Shown here: positions 32,726-41,389 of the stretch, piece by piece
How the letters are laid out: each line of letters starts with the position of its first letter
Numbering within the stretch: the stretch's first letter is position 1
Assembly: GCA_021770245.1 (NCBI GenBank)
Contig: JAETRI010000017.1
Span: forward strand, 1-54,034
Length of the DNA: 54,034 nucleotides
Direction of reading: 5' to 3'
Source: Lachnospiraceae bacterium
GTDB taxonomy: Bacteria > Bacillota > Clostridia > Lachnospirales > Lachnospiraceae
Notes under the pieces: generated by a model
What the model was told of the DNA's origin: nothing
The model's input: only the letters and a program-made list of their open reading frames with translations
The model's database searches: none
Translations under genes and position numbers: made by a program

Positions 32726-35131
32726 TCACAGCCATTCGTCCCAAAACCTCTCCACGCGCTTCGCCACTCCCGGCGCCGTAACGGCCTCATATTCCTCCCA
32801 CTCCCTGGGGAAGAGATGCTGGTAGGAGGCATGCAGGAAACGGTCGTCCAGAAGCGCCACGATCCCCACGTCCTCCGCCGTACGGATCACCCGGCCCGCG
32901 GCCTGAAGCACCTTATTCATACCCGGATAGCGGTACGCATAGTCGAAGCCGTTTTTCCCCATCCCGTCAAAATACTGTTTCAGCAGTTCCCGTTCATTGC
33001 ATACCTGGGGCAGGCCCGTCCCCACGATGATCGCGCCGATCAGGCTGTCGTGCTTTAAATCGATTCCTTCGCTGAAAATCCCTCCCAGCACGCAGAATCC
33101 CAGCAGCCCCTTTTCCTCCTCTTCCTCTATTTCCATATGGATGGCGCCGTCCAGGTCGCAGCCGTCATTTCCCTCAAATCGCGCTAAAAAGGCCTCCCGG
33201 GCCGCCTCGTCCATATATTCTGCCTGTATCAGGCATTCCTCCACTCCCTCGTCCAGAAAGCATTCCTCGTAGATCTCGTACACGTTCTGCAGGAAGGCAT
33301 GGGAGGGGAAAAAGATCAGGTAATTTCCGTAGCGCATCCTGGTGATCTCGCGGATATACAGGGCGATATTGTAGTATTCCGTCCGGGAACGTCTGCTGTA
33401 GCGGCTGGTCACATCGCTTCCTATGAACAGAGCCTTCTTTCTGGGGTCAAAGGCGGATTTGGCATAGACCTCGTAGTCTTCTTCCTCCCCGCCCAGCAGG
33501 CCCTTATAATATTGGATCGGGAGAAAGGTGGCGGAAAAAAGGATGGTGCTCCTCGCCCTTTCCATGCATTCCCGCAGATTCACCGACGGGTTCACGCAGA
33601 ACAATTTCAGCAGAAAAGACCCGTCCTCCTCCAACTGCGTATAGGTGACATAGTTGTCATCTCTTCTGTCATAAATGGCAAGAAAATGGGATATTTCAAA
33701 GTAGAATTCGAGGACCTGCATTCTGACATCGCTGTCATCCGCATCCTCCAGGTAGGTTTCCATCCGCTCCGAAAGCCGTTCCACGGCGATCACAAAGTCC
33801 TCAATATTCTCCACGACGCGGCAGCCCCCGCAGGCCCTTTTCAGGGGCAGAAGCGCCCGGCTGCATCGTTCCAAAAGCTGTCCCATTTTGTCGTCACAGC
33901 CCTTCACCGCCTTTTTCAGCGCCAGGAAATCTTCCTTTACCAATACGGCGCTGTACATTTCCCTCGCCCGCTCCACCAGATTATGCGCTTCGTCGATCAG
34001 GAAAATATGCCCGCCTGCGGCTTCCCCGGCGGACGATTTCTCCCCGAAGAAACGTTTCAGGTATACATGGGGATCGAACGCGTAATTGTAGTCGCAGATG
34101 ATCCCGTCCGAATACAGGCTCATATCCAGGCTCATCTCAAAGGGGCAGACCTGATGCTTCAAGGCATATTCTTCTATCTTCTCCCGGCTGTAATGATCCT
34201 CATGGATCAGCAGGTCGTACATGGCGTCATTGATCCGGTCATAATGGCCGTTGGCATAGGGGCAGGCGGCGGGGTTGCATTCCGTCTCCTCCAGGAAACA
34301 GATCTTCTCCTTTGCCGTAAGGATCACCGTTTTAAACTGCAGCCCCTTTTCCCGTAGAAGCTGAAAGGTGTGATCCGCCACGGTACGGGTGATGGTTTTG
34401 GCCGTTAAGTAAAAGATCCGCTCCGCTTTGTTCTCTCCCACCGCCTTCACCGCCGGAAAAACCGTGGACAGGGTCTTCCCTACCCCCGTGGGCGCCTCTA
34501 TGAACAGTTTCCTTTCGCGAAAAATGCTCCGGTACACATAGGTGGCCAGCTCCTTCTGCCCTTCCCTGTAGGCGTACGGGAAAGCCAGAGCGCGTATGGA
34601 AGCCGTGCGGATTTCCTTCCATTTACAGCCGTAATCCGCCCACTTTTGGTATTCCTCCAGGATCCCGAAAAACCAATCCTCCAGCTCCTTTCTGCCGTAT
34701 TCATAGGAAAAGAAGCGCAGCTCTTCCGTTTCCATATTGCAATAGGTCATGCGCACCTTCATCCGAGCCTGATCCTGCCTACTGGCATACAGAAACGCAT
34801 AGCATTTCGCCTGAGCCAGATGGACCGCGACGGGCTCCTTCATTTTCTGCAACTCCCGATAAGTTCCCTTGATTTCATCGATAGTGGTCACTTCTCCGTC
34901 AATGACGCCGTCTGCCCTGCCTTCCACGACTAAATCGTACGCCGGCGTATTCCACACATAACGCAGCGTCACTTCCGCATGGTAATCCCCTCCCATACGC
35001 CTCTGAATCATGCGGTGAATACGCCCGCCCTCCGCCATTGCCTGATCCGGCGCCGCCTTCTTCCTATTGTCGATGTCCCCGCTGCGCAGAATGAATTCCA
35101 CCAGGCTGCGCACCGATATCCTGATCTCCAC
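32726..35131 (-). CDS. ATP-dependent helicase with RecB-like nuclease domain (XPD/DinG family)
   Basis: 801-residue superfamily 2 helicase. An N-terminal PD-(D/E)XK module (about 30-140) shows GRIHRMIQ, VVEGRADGVID and IDEIKG. The helicase follows: Walker A APTGVGKT (213-220), cysteines in CFLEETECNPAACPY and a later CPF compatible with an XPD-type 4Fe-4S cluster, DEAH box FLIDEAHNL, and motif VI QAAGRVIRT. Expected to unwind and perhaps nick DNA during repair. Start GTG 35131 has GGAGG 7 nt upstream. It stands alone, after an HPr-like gene that has its own terminator. Confidence 0.92.
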   Translation of the reverse strand: MEIRISVRSLVEFILRSGDIDNRKKAAPDQAMAEGGRIHRMIQRRMGGDYHAEVTLRYVWNTPAYDLVVEGRADGVIDGEVTTIDEIKGTYRELQKMKEPVAVHLAQAKCYAFLYASRQDQARMKVRMTYCNMETEELRFFSYEYGRKELEDWFFGILEEYQKWADYGCKWKEIRTASIRALAFPYAYREGQKELATYVYRSIFRERKLFIEAPTGVGKTLSTVFPAVKAVGENKAERIFYLTAKTITRTVADHTFQLLREKGLQFKTVILTAKEKICFLEETECNPAACPYANGHYDRINDAMYDLLIHEDHYSREKIEEYALKHQVCPFEMSLDMSLYSDGIICDYNYAFDPHVYLKRFFGEKSSAGEAAGGHIFLIDEAHNLVERAREMYSAVLVKEDFLALKKAVKGCDDKMGQLLERCSRALLPLKRACGGCRVVENIEDFVIAVERLSERMETYLEDADDSDVRMQVLEFYFEISHFLAIYDRRDDNYVTYTQLEEDGSFLLKLFCVNPSVNLRECMERARSTILFSATFLPIQYYKGLLGGEEEDYEVYAKSAFDPRKKALFIGSDVTSRYSRRSRTEYYNIALYIREITRMRYGNYLIFFPSHAFLQNVYEIYEECFLDEGVEECLIQAEYMDEAAREAFLARFEGNDGCDLDGAIHMEIEEEEEKGLLGFCVLGGIFSEGIDLKHDSLIGAIIVGTGLPQVCNERELLKQYFDGMGKNGFDYAYRYPGMNKVLQAAGRVIRTAEDVGIVALLDDRFLHASYQHLFPREWEEYEAVTAPGVAKRVERFWDEWL

Positions 35132-35245
35132 CTTGCTTCCTCCATACCTTGACCGGCGTCCCGGTAAAAGTTTCCCGCACAGGTTTTCCCGGAATCGGCC
35201 CGTTACCGGCCAAACCGGATCGGTTCCTGCCCATCAGAATTGTTA

Positions 35246-35278
35246 CAAAAAGCCGGAACGCCCTGAAAGCGCTCCGGC
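35246..35278 (-). terminator. Terminator of the HPr-like gene
   Basis: Stem GCCGGAGCGC/GCGTTCCGGC with one mismatched pair (35252-35278), followed on the minus strand by TTTTTG. Confidence 0.75.
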
Positions 35279-35329
35279 ATGCAGAATCCGGCCCGGACAT
35301 CCGACCAGCCCGGTCCCCATCCATTCTTC

Positions 35330-35569
35330 TTATACCATATATTTCTTCAGACACTCTTCAAAGTCTTCATCATAGCCATGGCAATAGACCGTGAGTACCT
35401 GCGAAAAATCCAAACCATATACGCCCAAAATGGATTTGGCATCCACCATAAGGCTGTTATACGCGATATCCACGTCAAAATCACATCTGTCCGCTTCCCG
35501 GACAAAGCCCTGTATTTCCTCCGGTTTCAGTCTGATTTTGTATTGAATGATTTCTTCCCCGCTGTGCAT
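35330..35569 (-). CDS. HPr-like protein lacking the phosphoryl histidine
   Basis: 79 residues with the HPr fold pattern: IIQYKIRLKPEEIQGFVREA, then NSLMVDAKSILGVYGLDFSQ, which aligns with the SIM...GVM.L core after the regulatory serine region. The active-site His15 region of true HPr is not present (ADRCDFDVDIAY instead), and Ser occurs at the Ser46 position (AKS). Such proteins are common in Clostridia and may be Crh-like regulators rather than phosphotransfer partners. AAGGA lies about 8 nt before ATG 35569. Confidence 0.8.
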   Translation of the reverse strand: MHSGEEIIQYKIRLKPEEIQGFVREADRCDFDVDIAYNSLMVDAKSILGVYGLDFSQVLTVYCHGYDEDFEECLKKYMV

Positions 35570-35663
35570 GTCTGTCTTCCTTTCCCTGTCTCATCATTCC
35601 GGCACGGCCCTTCATAAACCACACAGAATCCAACAATATTTATGCCGGACTATGTTGAAATAA

Positions 35664-35692
35664 TTTTATACCTGAACGCGGTAAAATGTAAA
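35664..35692 (-). promoter_or_regulatory. Promoter of the HPr-like gene
   Basis: Minus-strand -35 TTTACA (35687-35692), 17-bp spacer, -10 TATAAA (35664-35669). Confidence 0.6.
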
Positions 35693-35784
35693 GACCCTTT
35701 TTCCGACAGACGGCGGCACTAAGCTAAAACGTCACAGCATATCCCCTCTTTTGACCAAGCCTATACATATTTCTTTGTGCAAAA

Positions 35785-36606
35785 TCACACTATTATCTCT
35801 GTTTTTTCTTTTTTTCTAACGGTTTTATGTCTGTTTCGCACAAATTCTACCATATATTCTTGGAATCGGTAAGGAAGCATCTGCCGCTGCAGTTTTTCAT
35901 TCCCACGTTCTTCTATCATTATTTTACGACAGAAGAAGCGAAAAAGTTCCTGCATCTCATACTCCTCTTCGGAAAGCTTTAATGCATTCTCCCCGGGATC
36001 TTCCTGCAGACTGGTCAAAAACCATTCCCGATGGGCCGGATGGATCCCATAGATTCCCCGCCCCGCGTCCCTGATCACGAAGTTTTCGCCGGGAAAACGG
36101 TCCGCAAAATGGGGAAGCAGCAGGGGAAGCACGTCATTCTTCGGCCCGATTTCCGAAAACAGGATTTTCCCTGCCGTTTCCTGGAATCTTACAAACCCGA
36201 ACAGATGGTGGGTCTCATACCACACACTCCTCCACAGCTCGAATACCCTTCTCACGTATGGATTTCCCAAATGATCCATCAATTTCCCGTAAAACCTTCC
36301 TTCCAGCCCCTCCGCCACCGTCCGGTAAACCGCCTGCCCTCTGTCTTCTTCGCAGGAGGAGAGCGCATAGCAGATTTTCTCATAACATTCCTCCCCGAAC
36401 CGCTTCCTGACGGTCCGGGCCACCTTTTCCGCCTTTTCCACGTCGCAGGGAACGTGTCGGTATCTGGAGAAGAGCCGCAGATTTCCTTCCTCTCCCACCT
36501 GCAGGAAGGTTCGTGTCGGTGCGCACTTCCATTCATATGCCGCATAGATCCCCGCAAAAATTCCTTCCATGGAGTCCTCGCAGATCAAGATTTCCTCTGT
36601 ATCCAT
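35785..36606 (-). CDS. TIGR03915-family putative DNA repair protein
   Basis: 273-residue protein of the TIGR03915 (DUF4130-containing) family, which almost always sits next to the radical-SAM protein TIGR03916. Visible: N-terminal ILICEDSMEGIFAGIYAAYE, a middle YVRRVFELWRSVWYETHHLF, and FADRFPGENFVIRDAGRGIY with YGIHPAHREW. Its role in DNA repair or modification is assumed from this pairing. The start at ATG 36606 overlaps the radical-SAM gene end by 22 bp and has GGAGGGGG 3 nt upstream, so the two are co-translated. Confidence 0.88.
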   Translation of the reverse strand: MDTEEILICEDSMEGIFAGIYAAYEWKCAPTRTFLQVGEEGNLRLFSRYRHVPCDVEKAEKVARTVRKRFGEECYEKICYALSSCEEDRGQAVYRTVAEGLEGRFYGKLMDHLGNPYVRRVFELWRSVWYETHHLFGFVRFQETAGKILFSEIGPKNDVLPLLLPHFADRFPGENFVIRDAGRGIYGIHPAHREWFLTSLQEDPGENALKLSEEEYEMQELFRFFCRKIMIEERGNEKLQRQMLPYRFQEYMVEFVRNRHKTVRKKEKTEIIV

Positions 36607-37934
36607 TGTCCCCCTCCGAATTTCACATCGTCGAACAGGGACAGCTGCCTGTAGGTCATTCCGGCCTCTCCCGCAGGAAAGCCCTCTCTTCCCACATTCC
36701 TCCCCCTGTCTGACAGCAAATTTCTCGTGATGAAATCCTCCTCCAGCCGGATGGGGGCGGCCGTCTTCCCGCCGCAGGTGATAAAATACTGGGCCCGCTT
36801 GAGCACCACGCCGACTTTCTTCAAGTCCTCAAAGCGCAGAACCCCGCTTCGCCTCGCCCCCACGATCCGTTTTGCGCTCTTCACACCGATCCCGGGCACC
36901 CGGAGCAGCGTCCGATAGTCTGCCCGGTTGATTTCCACAGGGAAACATTCCAGATGACGCAGCGCCCAATCCTCTTTCGGATCCAACAATACGTTAAAAT
37001 TCGGGCGCGCTTCGTCCAAAAGCTCCTCCGCCCGGAATCCGTAAAACCGCAGGAGCCAGTCCGCCTGGTATAGCCTGTGCTCCCGCAGCAGGGGAGGTCC
37101 TCCGGGCAGGGCCGGAAGCTCCTTGTCCTCATTGACCCCCACGAACGCGGAATAAAAAACCCGTTTCAGGCTGAATTTATCATAGAGGGACTGGGCCACC
37201 GACATGATCTGATAGTCCGTCTCGGGAGTGGCGCCTATGATCATCTGTGTGGACTGCCCCGCCGGCACGAAGGAAGGCGTATGCCGGTAGACCGCCAGTT
37301 CCTCTTTGTTGGCCGTAATCCCGTTCTGGATCAGCCGCATGGGCGTGAGGATATTCTTCCGATGCTTATTGGGCGCCAGCCTTTTCAGTCCTTCCGCAGT
37401 GGGCAGTTCCAGGTTCACGCTCATCCGGTCCGCCAGAAAACCCGTCTGACGCACCAGCTCAGGATCCGCCCCGGGGATCGCTTTCACATGGATATATCCC
37501 TGAAAACGGTATTCCTTCCGAAGGCGGTACAAGGTCAGATAAAGCAGCTCCATGGTATAGTCCGGGCTGCCCAGAATACCGGAACTTAAGAACAGACCTT
37601 CGATATAGTTTCTCCGATAGAATTCCCAGGTCAGCCTGCATACCTCTTCCGGCGTAAAAGAAGCCCTGGGTACATCGTTGGATCTGCGATTGATGCAGTA
37701 GCGGCAGTCATAGATACACTCGTTGGTGAACAGGATCTTCAACAGGCTGATACACCGCCCGTCCCCGGAAAAACTGTGGCAGATCCCCGCCTTGATGGTA
37801 TTCCCCATCCCCGTCCCGTCCCCGTTCCTCTCACTGCCGCTGCTGGTGCATGCCACATCATATTTGGCCGCATCCGTGAGAATACCCAATTTCTCCATAA
37901 GCCCCATTTCGGCGTCCGATATCCTGCACTCCAT
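36585..37934 (-). CDS. Putative DNA modification/repair radical SAM protein (TIGR03916)
   Basis: 449-residue radical SAM enzyme. The 4Fe-4S motif is CIYDCRYC (in FTNECIYDCRYCINRRSND). A C-terminal helix-hairpin-helix, LLRVPGIGVKSAKRIVGARR, is a DNA-binding element as in UvrC/DNA ligase. The family is predicted to act on DNA bases. ATG 37934 has GAGGAG 7 nt upstream; the open frame extends to 38162 through promoter and repeat DNA and is not coding there. The promoter carries SOS-type operators (37951-38009), a direct sign of damage regulation for this pair. Confidence 0.92.
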   Translation of the reverse strand: MECRISDAEMGLMEKLGILTDAAKYDVACTSSGSERNGDGTGMGNTIKAGICHSFSGDGRCISLLKILFTNECIYDCRYCINRRSNDVPRASFTPEEVCRLTWEFYRRNYIEGLFLSSGILGSPDYTMELLYLTLYRLRKEYRFQGYIHVKAIPGADPELVRQTGFLADRMSVNLELPTAEGLKRLAPNKHRKNILTPMRLIQNGITANKEELAVYRHTPSFVPAGQSTQMIIGATPETDYQIMSVAQSLYDKFSLKRVFYSAFVGVNEDKELPALPGGPPLLREHRLYQADWLLRFYGFRAEELLDEARPNFNVLLDPKEDWALRHLECFPVEINRADYRTLLRVPGIGVKSAKRIVGARRSGVLRFEDLKKVGVVLKRAQYFITCGGKTAAPIRLEEDFITRNLLSDRGRNVGREGFPAGEAGMTYRQLSLFDDVKFGGGQWIQRKS

Positions 37935-37950
37935 CTCCCGGCTCCTCACA

Positions 37951-38009
37951 AACATATGTTTTGAACATTTGTTCTTGTCTATTATAGTACATACGTTCGG
38001 AAAGCGCAA
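37951..38009 (-). promoter_or_regulatory. SOS promoter with LexA-type operators
   Basis: Minus-strand promoter: -35 TTGCGC (38004-38009), 17-bp spacer, -10 TATAAT (37981-37986). Three LexA/DinR-like sites: a perfect GAAC-AAAT-GTTC (37963-37974) just after the -10; CGAAC-GTAT-GTAC (37988-38000), one base off, inside the spacer; and AACATATGTT (37951-37960) downstream. The Gram-positive consensus is CGAAC-N4-GTTCG. LexA bound here would block RNA polymerase, giving DNA-damage induction of the radical-SAM/TIGR03915 pair. Confidence 0.75.
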
Positions 38010-38023
38010 GCACTTTTTTATCA

Positions 38024-38115
38024 CGTCAAACGCATAAACGGCCCTGCGGCCTCTGCGACACCCCTGGCCGGCCCGGGATGTCGCAGAGGCCGCAGGGCCG
38101 TTTATGCGTTTGACG
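38024..38115. repeat. P2 repeat, perfect 37-bp palindrome
   Basis: Arms 38024-38060 and 38079-38115 are exact reverse complements, beginning CGTCAAACGCATAAACGGCC and going on CTGCGGCCTCTGCGACA, with an 18-nt GC-rich loop. It lies between the SOS promoter and the end of the glycosyltransferase gene. It could fold as a very stable hairpin and stop transcription from the left-hand or right-hand side, but has no T-tract. Confidence 0.85.
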
Positions 38116-38125
38116 CTCCCCATCG

Positions 38126-39325
38126 TCATCCGATCCGCGTCTTCGCCAGCGCAGGCGCGCAATCCCTTCCATAGGTATCCAGCGCCTGCCGGTAAACCCC
38201 CACTACCTTTTCGCCGAACCTCTTCGAATCGTATTCCAGCCCGGTGCGTACCGCCTGGGCTGACAGCAGATTTCTCGTCAGTCTGTCGTCTGCCAGCAGA
38301 CGGCAGTAAGCCTGCAGCTCCTCCGGCGTATGATAGCGATAGCCGTTTTCCCGATTCCGAACGATCCCCTCCACGCAGGGATCCTCCCGGCAGACGACGG
38401 GCAGCCCGGCGGACAAAGCTTCCAGATAGGTGATCCCCTGGGTTTCACTGTTCGATGCGCACACGAACAGATCGCCCGCATGATACCAGGCCGGAACTTC
38501 TTTCGGGGAAACCATTCCCGCAAAATGGATCCTTTCATGGCCGTCCTGCCCGGAAGCCAGCGCCTCCAGTTCCTTCCGATGCGGCCCGTCTCCCACAATC
38601 ACAAGTTGCATATCCTTACGATGCATCTGTCCGAAGCATATGATCACCTCTTCCAGGTTCTTTTCCCGGGCCAGACGTCCCAGGGACAGCAATACGGTCT
38701 GCCCTTCCCTGATCCCGAGGCGCTCCCTGATCCCGTTTCTCTCCTCTCGCACCTGCTGCCAGCTTTCCGGCAGAAATTCCTTTGTCCTGATTCCCGTGGG
38801 AATTACATCGATGGGCTTTGTCACTCCATATCCCACAAGCAGCTTTTTGACCTTATCGGTCGGCGCAATCACCCGCTCCGTCCTGTCCAGAATCATGCGG
38901 GAGAACAGGGCCGCCGCCTGCTTCCCCCAGGGCTTCACCGGGCAGAAATAATGGGTGTAATCCTCATATACCGTATGATAAGTATGCACAATCGGGATCC
39001 CGAGCTTCCCCGCAATCCTTCCTGCGAGCAGGAAGCTGCTGAATTCACACTGGGAATGGATGAGGTCCGGCTTCCATGCCGACAGCTCCTTTCCGTAGCC
39101 GCACCCCGGAAGGCATGCCGCCCTCGCCCCGGGATAAATTTTTCCCGCAGGCACGGAGCGCAGATAATACACATCCCTCTCCCGATGGGGCCAGCCCGAT
39201 TCGGAAAGGGTGGCGACGCGCACCTCATGCCCCATTTTCTGTAACTCTTCCTTTAAAGTGAGCACCGACGTCACCACTCCGTTGATGACAGGCGCATACC
39301 AATCCGTAGTGATTAAAATTTTCAT
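38126..39325 (-). CDS. Family 4 glycosyltransferase, glucosyl-diacylglycerol synthase-like
   Basis: About 399-residue GT-B enzyme. The N-terminus KILITTDWYAPVINGVVTSV and the acceptor-side HSQCEFSSFLLAG and VHTYHTVYEDYTHYF are typical of the monoglucosyl-diacylglycerol synthases of Gram-positives. The donor-binding C-terminal domain has LLSLGRLAREKNLEEVI and the E-x7-E block SNSETQGITYLEALSAGLPVV. It overlaps the next gene by 4 bp (ATGA), with GGGAGGG upstream of ATG 39325. The pairing with a CpoA-like enzyme suggests membrane glycolipid synthesis; this is inferred from family resemblance. Confidence 0.85.
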   Translation of the reverse strand: MKILITTDWYAPVINGVVTSVLTLKEELQKMGHEVRVATLSESGWPHRERDVYYLRSVPAGKIYPGARAACLPGCGYGKELSAWKPDLIHSQCEFSSFLLAGRIAGKLGIPIVHTYHTVYEDYTHYFCPVKPWGKQAAALFSRMILDRTERVIAPTDKVKKLLVGYGVTKPIDVIPTGIRTKEFLPESWQQVREERNGIRERLGIREGQTVLLSLGRLAREKNLEEVIICFGQMHRKDMQLVIVGDGPHRKELEALASGQDGHERIHFAGMVSPKEVPAWYHAGDLFVCASNSETQGITYLEALSAGLPVVCREDPCVEGIVRNRENGYRYHTPEELQAYCRLLADDRLTRNLLSAQAVRTGLEYDSKRFGEKVVGVYRQALDTYGRDCAPALAKTRIG

Positions 39326-40338
39326 ACTCCCTCCCATTCTGCCGCCAACAGGCCGGCATAGATCCCCGTCAGGTGTTGTCCGATCCGGTCAATGCAGTTC
39401 TCCTGCACGGTCCTATAGGCCTCCTGTGTCAGATCGGGCAGACGCTTCTCCAGGATTTCCGGCAGAAGAACGGCAAATTCCTCCGAATCCTTCCCCTTAT
39501 ATACGTTTTTCCCATGCTCCAGCCAGCCGTCGTACACCGGGATATCCCGCACCAGCACCGGAATCCGCATGGCCATCGCTTCCAGCATCACGATCCCTTC
39601 CGTTTCCTCTCTGGTAGGAAAGAAAAACAGATCGCTCCCGCTGTAGGCATCCGCCAGTTTCCCGCTTTCCACGTATCCCGGGAAATGCAGATTGGGCAGT
39701 TTCCTTCTCAGCATCTTTTTGACTTGTCTGGTCACAAGCAAAGAAGGCGTATATCCGAACCACCAGAAATCATACTGCGGGAAACGTTCCGCCATGGCTG
39801 CGAAATCCAGAATTCCCTTTCTTTCTATATAATGCCCCACTCCCAAAACGACCTTTCGGGAATCCGGTATGCCATAAAAATCCCGGAACCGCTTCCCTCC
39901 CACAGGATCCCTCCGAAACTCATCCAGATTGACTCCATTGGACAACGCCACCACATCGACGGATACCGGATAACTTTCCAGAAGGCGCTTGGAATAATCT
40001 GTAGGCGTAACGACCACGTCCCCGCTTCCGTAGCAAAGGCGGATCCACTGTTCAAACAGTCCGGCTGCCAGATTGGAACCTGGAAACGAATTGCGGAAAT
40101 CCTCTCTGGTGGAATGGCCGTAATATAGGATGCGTTTTCCCTTCATCCTGGCCTTCAGGCTCATCCACAGAGAATCCGGGAATACGGTATTGAGATGAAC
40201 GATATCATAGTCCTCCTTTGGGTCAAAGGTCCAGTCGATCCCTGCCCGTTCCAGCGCCTGGGCCTGATGGGCAACGGCCCGTCCCACACCGCTTCTTCCC
40301 ACCAGTTTCATTCCCCCGTTATAGAGTAAAACTTTCAT
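39322..40338 (-). CDS. Family 4 glycosyltransferase, CpoA-like
   Basis: 338 residues. MKVLLYNGGMKLVGRSGVGR, EDYDIVHLNTVFPDS and YYGHSTREDFRNSFPGSNL match the pattern of streptococcal CpoA, which adds a second sugar to glucosyl-diacylglycerol. The C-terminal FFFPTREETEGIVMLEAMAM is the GT4 donor-site block. ATG 40338 follows AAGGAG by about 11 nt. It forms an operon with the neighbouring GT4 gene (4-bp overlap) and the TVP38 gene upstream (22-bp gap). Confidence 0.87.
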   Translation of the reverse strand: MKVLLYNGGMKLVGRSGVGRAVAHQAQALERAGIDWTFDPKEDYDIVHLNTVFPDSLWMSLKARMKGKRILYYGHSTREDFRNSFPGSNLAAGLFEQWIRLCYGSGDVVVTPTDYSKRLLESYPVSVDVVALSNGVNLDEFRRDPVGGKRFRDFYGIPDSRKVVLGVGHYIERKGILDFAAMAERFPQYDFWWFGYTPSLLVTRQVKKMLRRKLPNLHFPGYVESGKLADAYSGSDLFFFPTREETEGIVMLEAMAMRIPVLVRDIPVYDGWLEHGKNVYKGKDSEEFAVLLPEILEKRLPDLTQEAYRTVQENCIDRIGQHLTGIYAGLLAAEWEGV

Positions 40339-40360
40339 GTTGTAACCGCTCCTTCCCTTC

Positions 40361-41026
40361 CTATGCCAGCAGCTGTAAAAGCTGCCGGAACACCAGCTGC
40401 AGCCCCACGGAATAGAGGGCAATGGACACGGGCTTTCCCAGCAGGATAATCAGCAGGAATTTTCGAAAGGGCATTTTCGTCACTCCTGCCAGAAAACAGA
40501 GCAGATCATCCGGAGCCGCCGGGAAAAAAATGGCTGCTGCAAACAATTTATCAAAAGTCCCGTTCTCCATCCATCTCATATATTTCCCGATCTTCTGGTT
40601 TCCTGCCGCCCGCTTTACCGCAGGCATCCCCACCTTCTTCGCAATCAGGAACGCGCAGGCCGATCCGATACAGATCCCCGTATAATTATAGATAAATCCC
40701 CAAATCGGGCCGAACAGAAGGACGCCTGCCAGGCAGGAAACTCCGCCGGGGATGATGGGAATCACCACCTGCACCACCTGAAGCGCCACAAAAACAAGGG
40801 GCCCCCAGACCCCGAATCTTCCCAGGAATCTGGCCATTGCCTCCTGAGAAGTGAAAAGCCCCTCCCGCAGGCCATAGATCACGAACAGCACACAGGCTGT
40901 AGTGCCGATTATCGTCGCGGCCCAGCTCAGCTTTCCCGCAATTTCTCCCTTATTTTTCCTCACTGCACTTTCTATCGTTCTTCCGGCCTTTCCTGCAGGC
41001 CTCTCCATACTCGCCATATACTCCAT
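40361..41026 (-). CDS. TVP38/TMEM64 (VTT/DedA-like) membrane protein
   Basis: About 221-residue membrane protein of the VTT (SNARE-associated/DedA-like) domain. Family blocks: GPLVFVALQVVQVVIPIIPG, LLFGPIWGFIYNYTGICIGS and FFPAAPDDLLCFLAGVTKMP. Related proteins move lipids or lipid carriers across membranes, which fits the adjacent glycolipid glycosyltransferases. ATG 41026 (MEYMASME) is preceded by AAAGGAAAGG; an in-frame ATG at 41074 has no clear ribosome site. The 41027-41321 gap contains no gene I can support. Confidence 0.87.
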   Translation of the reverse strand: MEYMASMERPAGKAGRTIESAVRKNKGEIAGKLSWAATIIGTTACVLFVIYGLREGLFTSQEAMARFLGRFGVWGPLVFVALQVVQVVIPIIPGGVSCLAGVLLFGPIWGFIYNYTGICIGSACAFLIAKKVGMPAVKRAAGNQKIGKYMRWMENGTFDKLFAAAIFFPAAPDDLLCFLAGVTKMPFRKFLLIILLGKPVSIALYSVGLQLVFRQLLQLLA

Positions 41027-41321
41027 ATCGAATGCCTTTCCTTTCCATCCGCCGCAATGCCGGCCCTTCTTCATCGGCGCAGCTGCCTTCGCATCCTTCC
41101 CTGCCTTTTTTAAAGCCTAACAGGAAAAGCTTAAAAACCCAAAAAGAAAATTCTAAATATTTTTTTAATATATTCCGTATTTTCACTTAATCGCCCTTTT
41201 GTCCTCCGTGACACGGCAAATACGTGAATGGACCTGCGGCATCCCCGTCTGCGGTCCGAAGGGAGCCGGACAGAAACGTCACCAGCCTTAAGATGACCCT
41301 GTCAGGCCGTTTCCCCGGGAT

Positions 41322-41359
41322 CAAAAAAACCGGGAAGCGTTTTCGGTACGCTTCCCGGT
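41322..41359 (-). terminator. Terminator of the esterase-like gene
   Basis: 12-bp stem ACCGGGAAGCGT/ACGCTTCCCGGT (41329-41359) followed on the minus strand by TTTTTTT. Textbook intrinsic terminator, about 30 bp after the stop. Confidence 0.9.
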
Positions 41360-41389
41360 CCAATCATTCCTTATTTTATATCGGTTCGG

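Noticed and set aside
36585-38162. 525-residue version of the radical-SAM protein
   Set aside because: The first 76 codons are promoter, SOS operators and a P2 palindrome; the family N-terminus and ribosome site point to ATG 37934.
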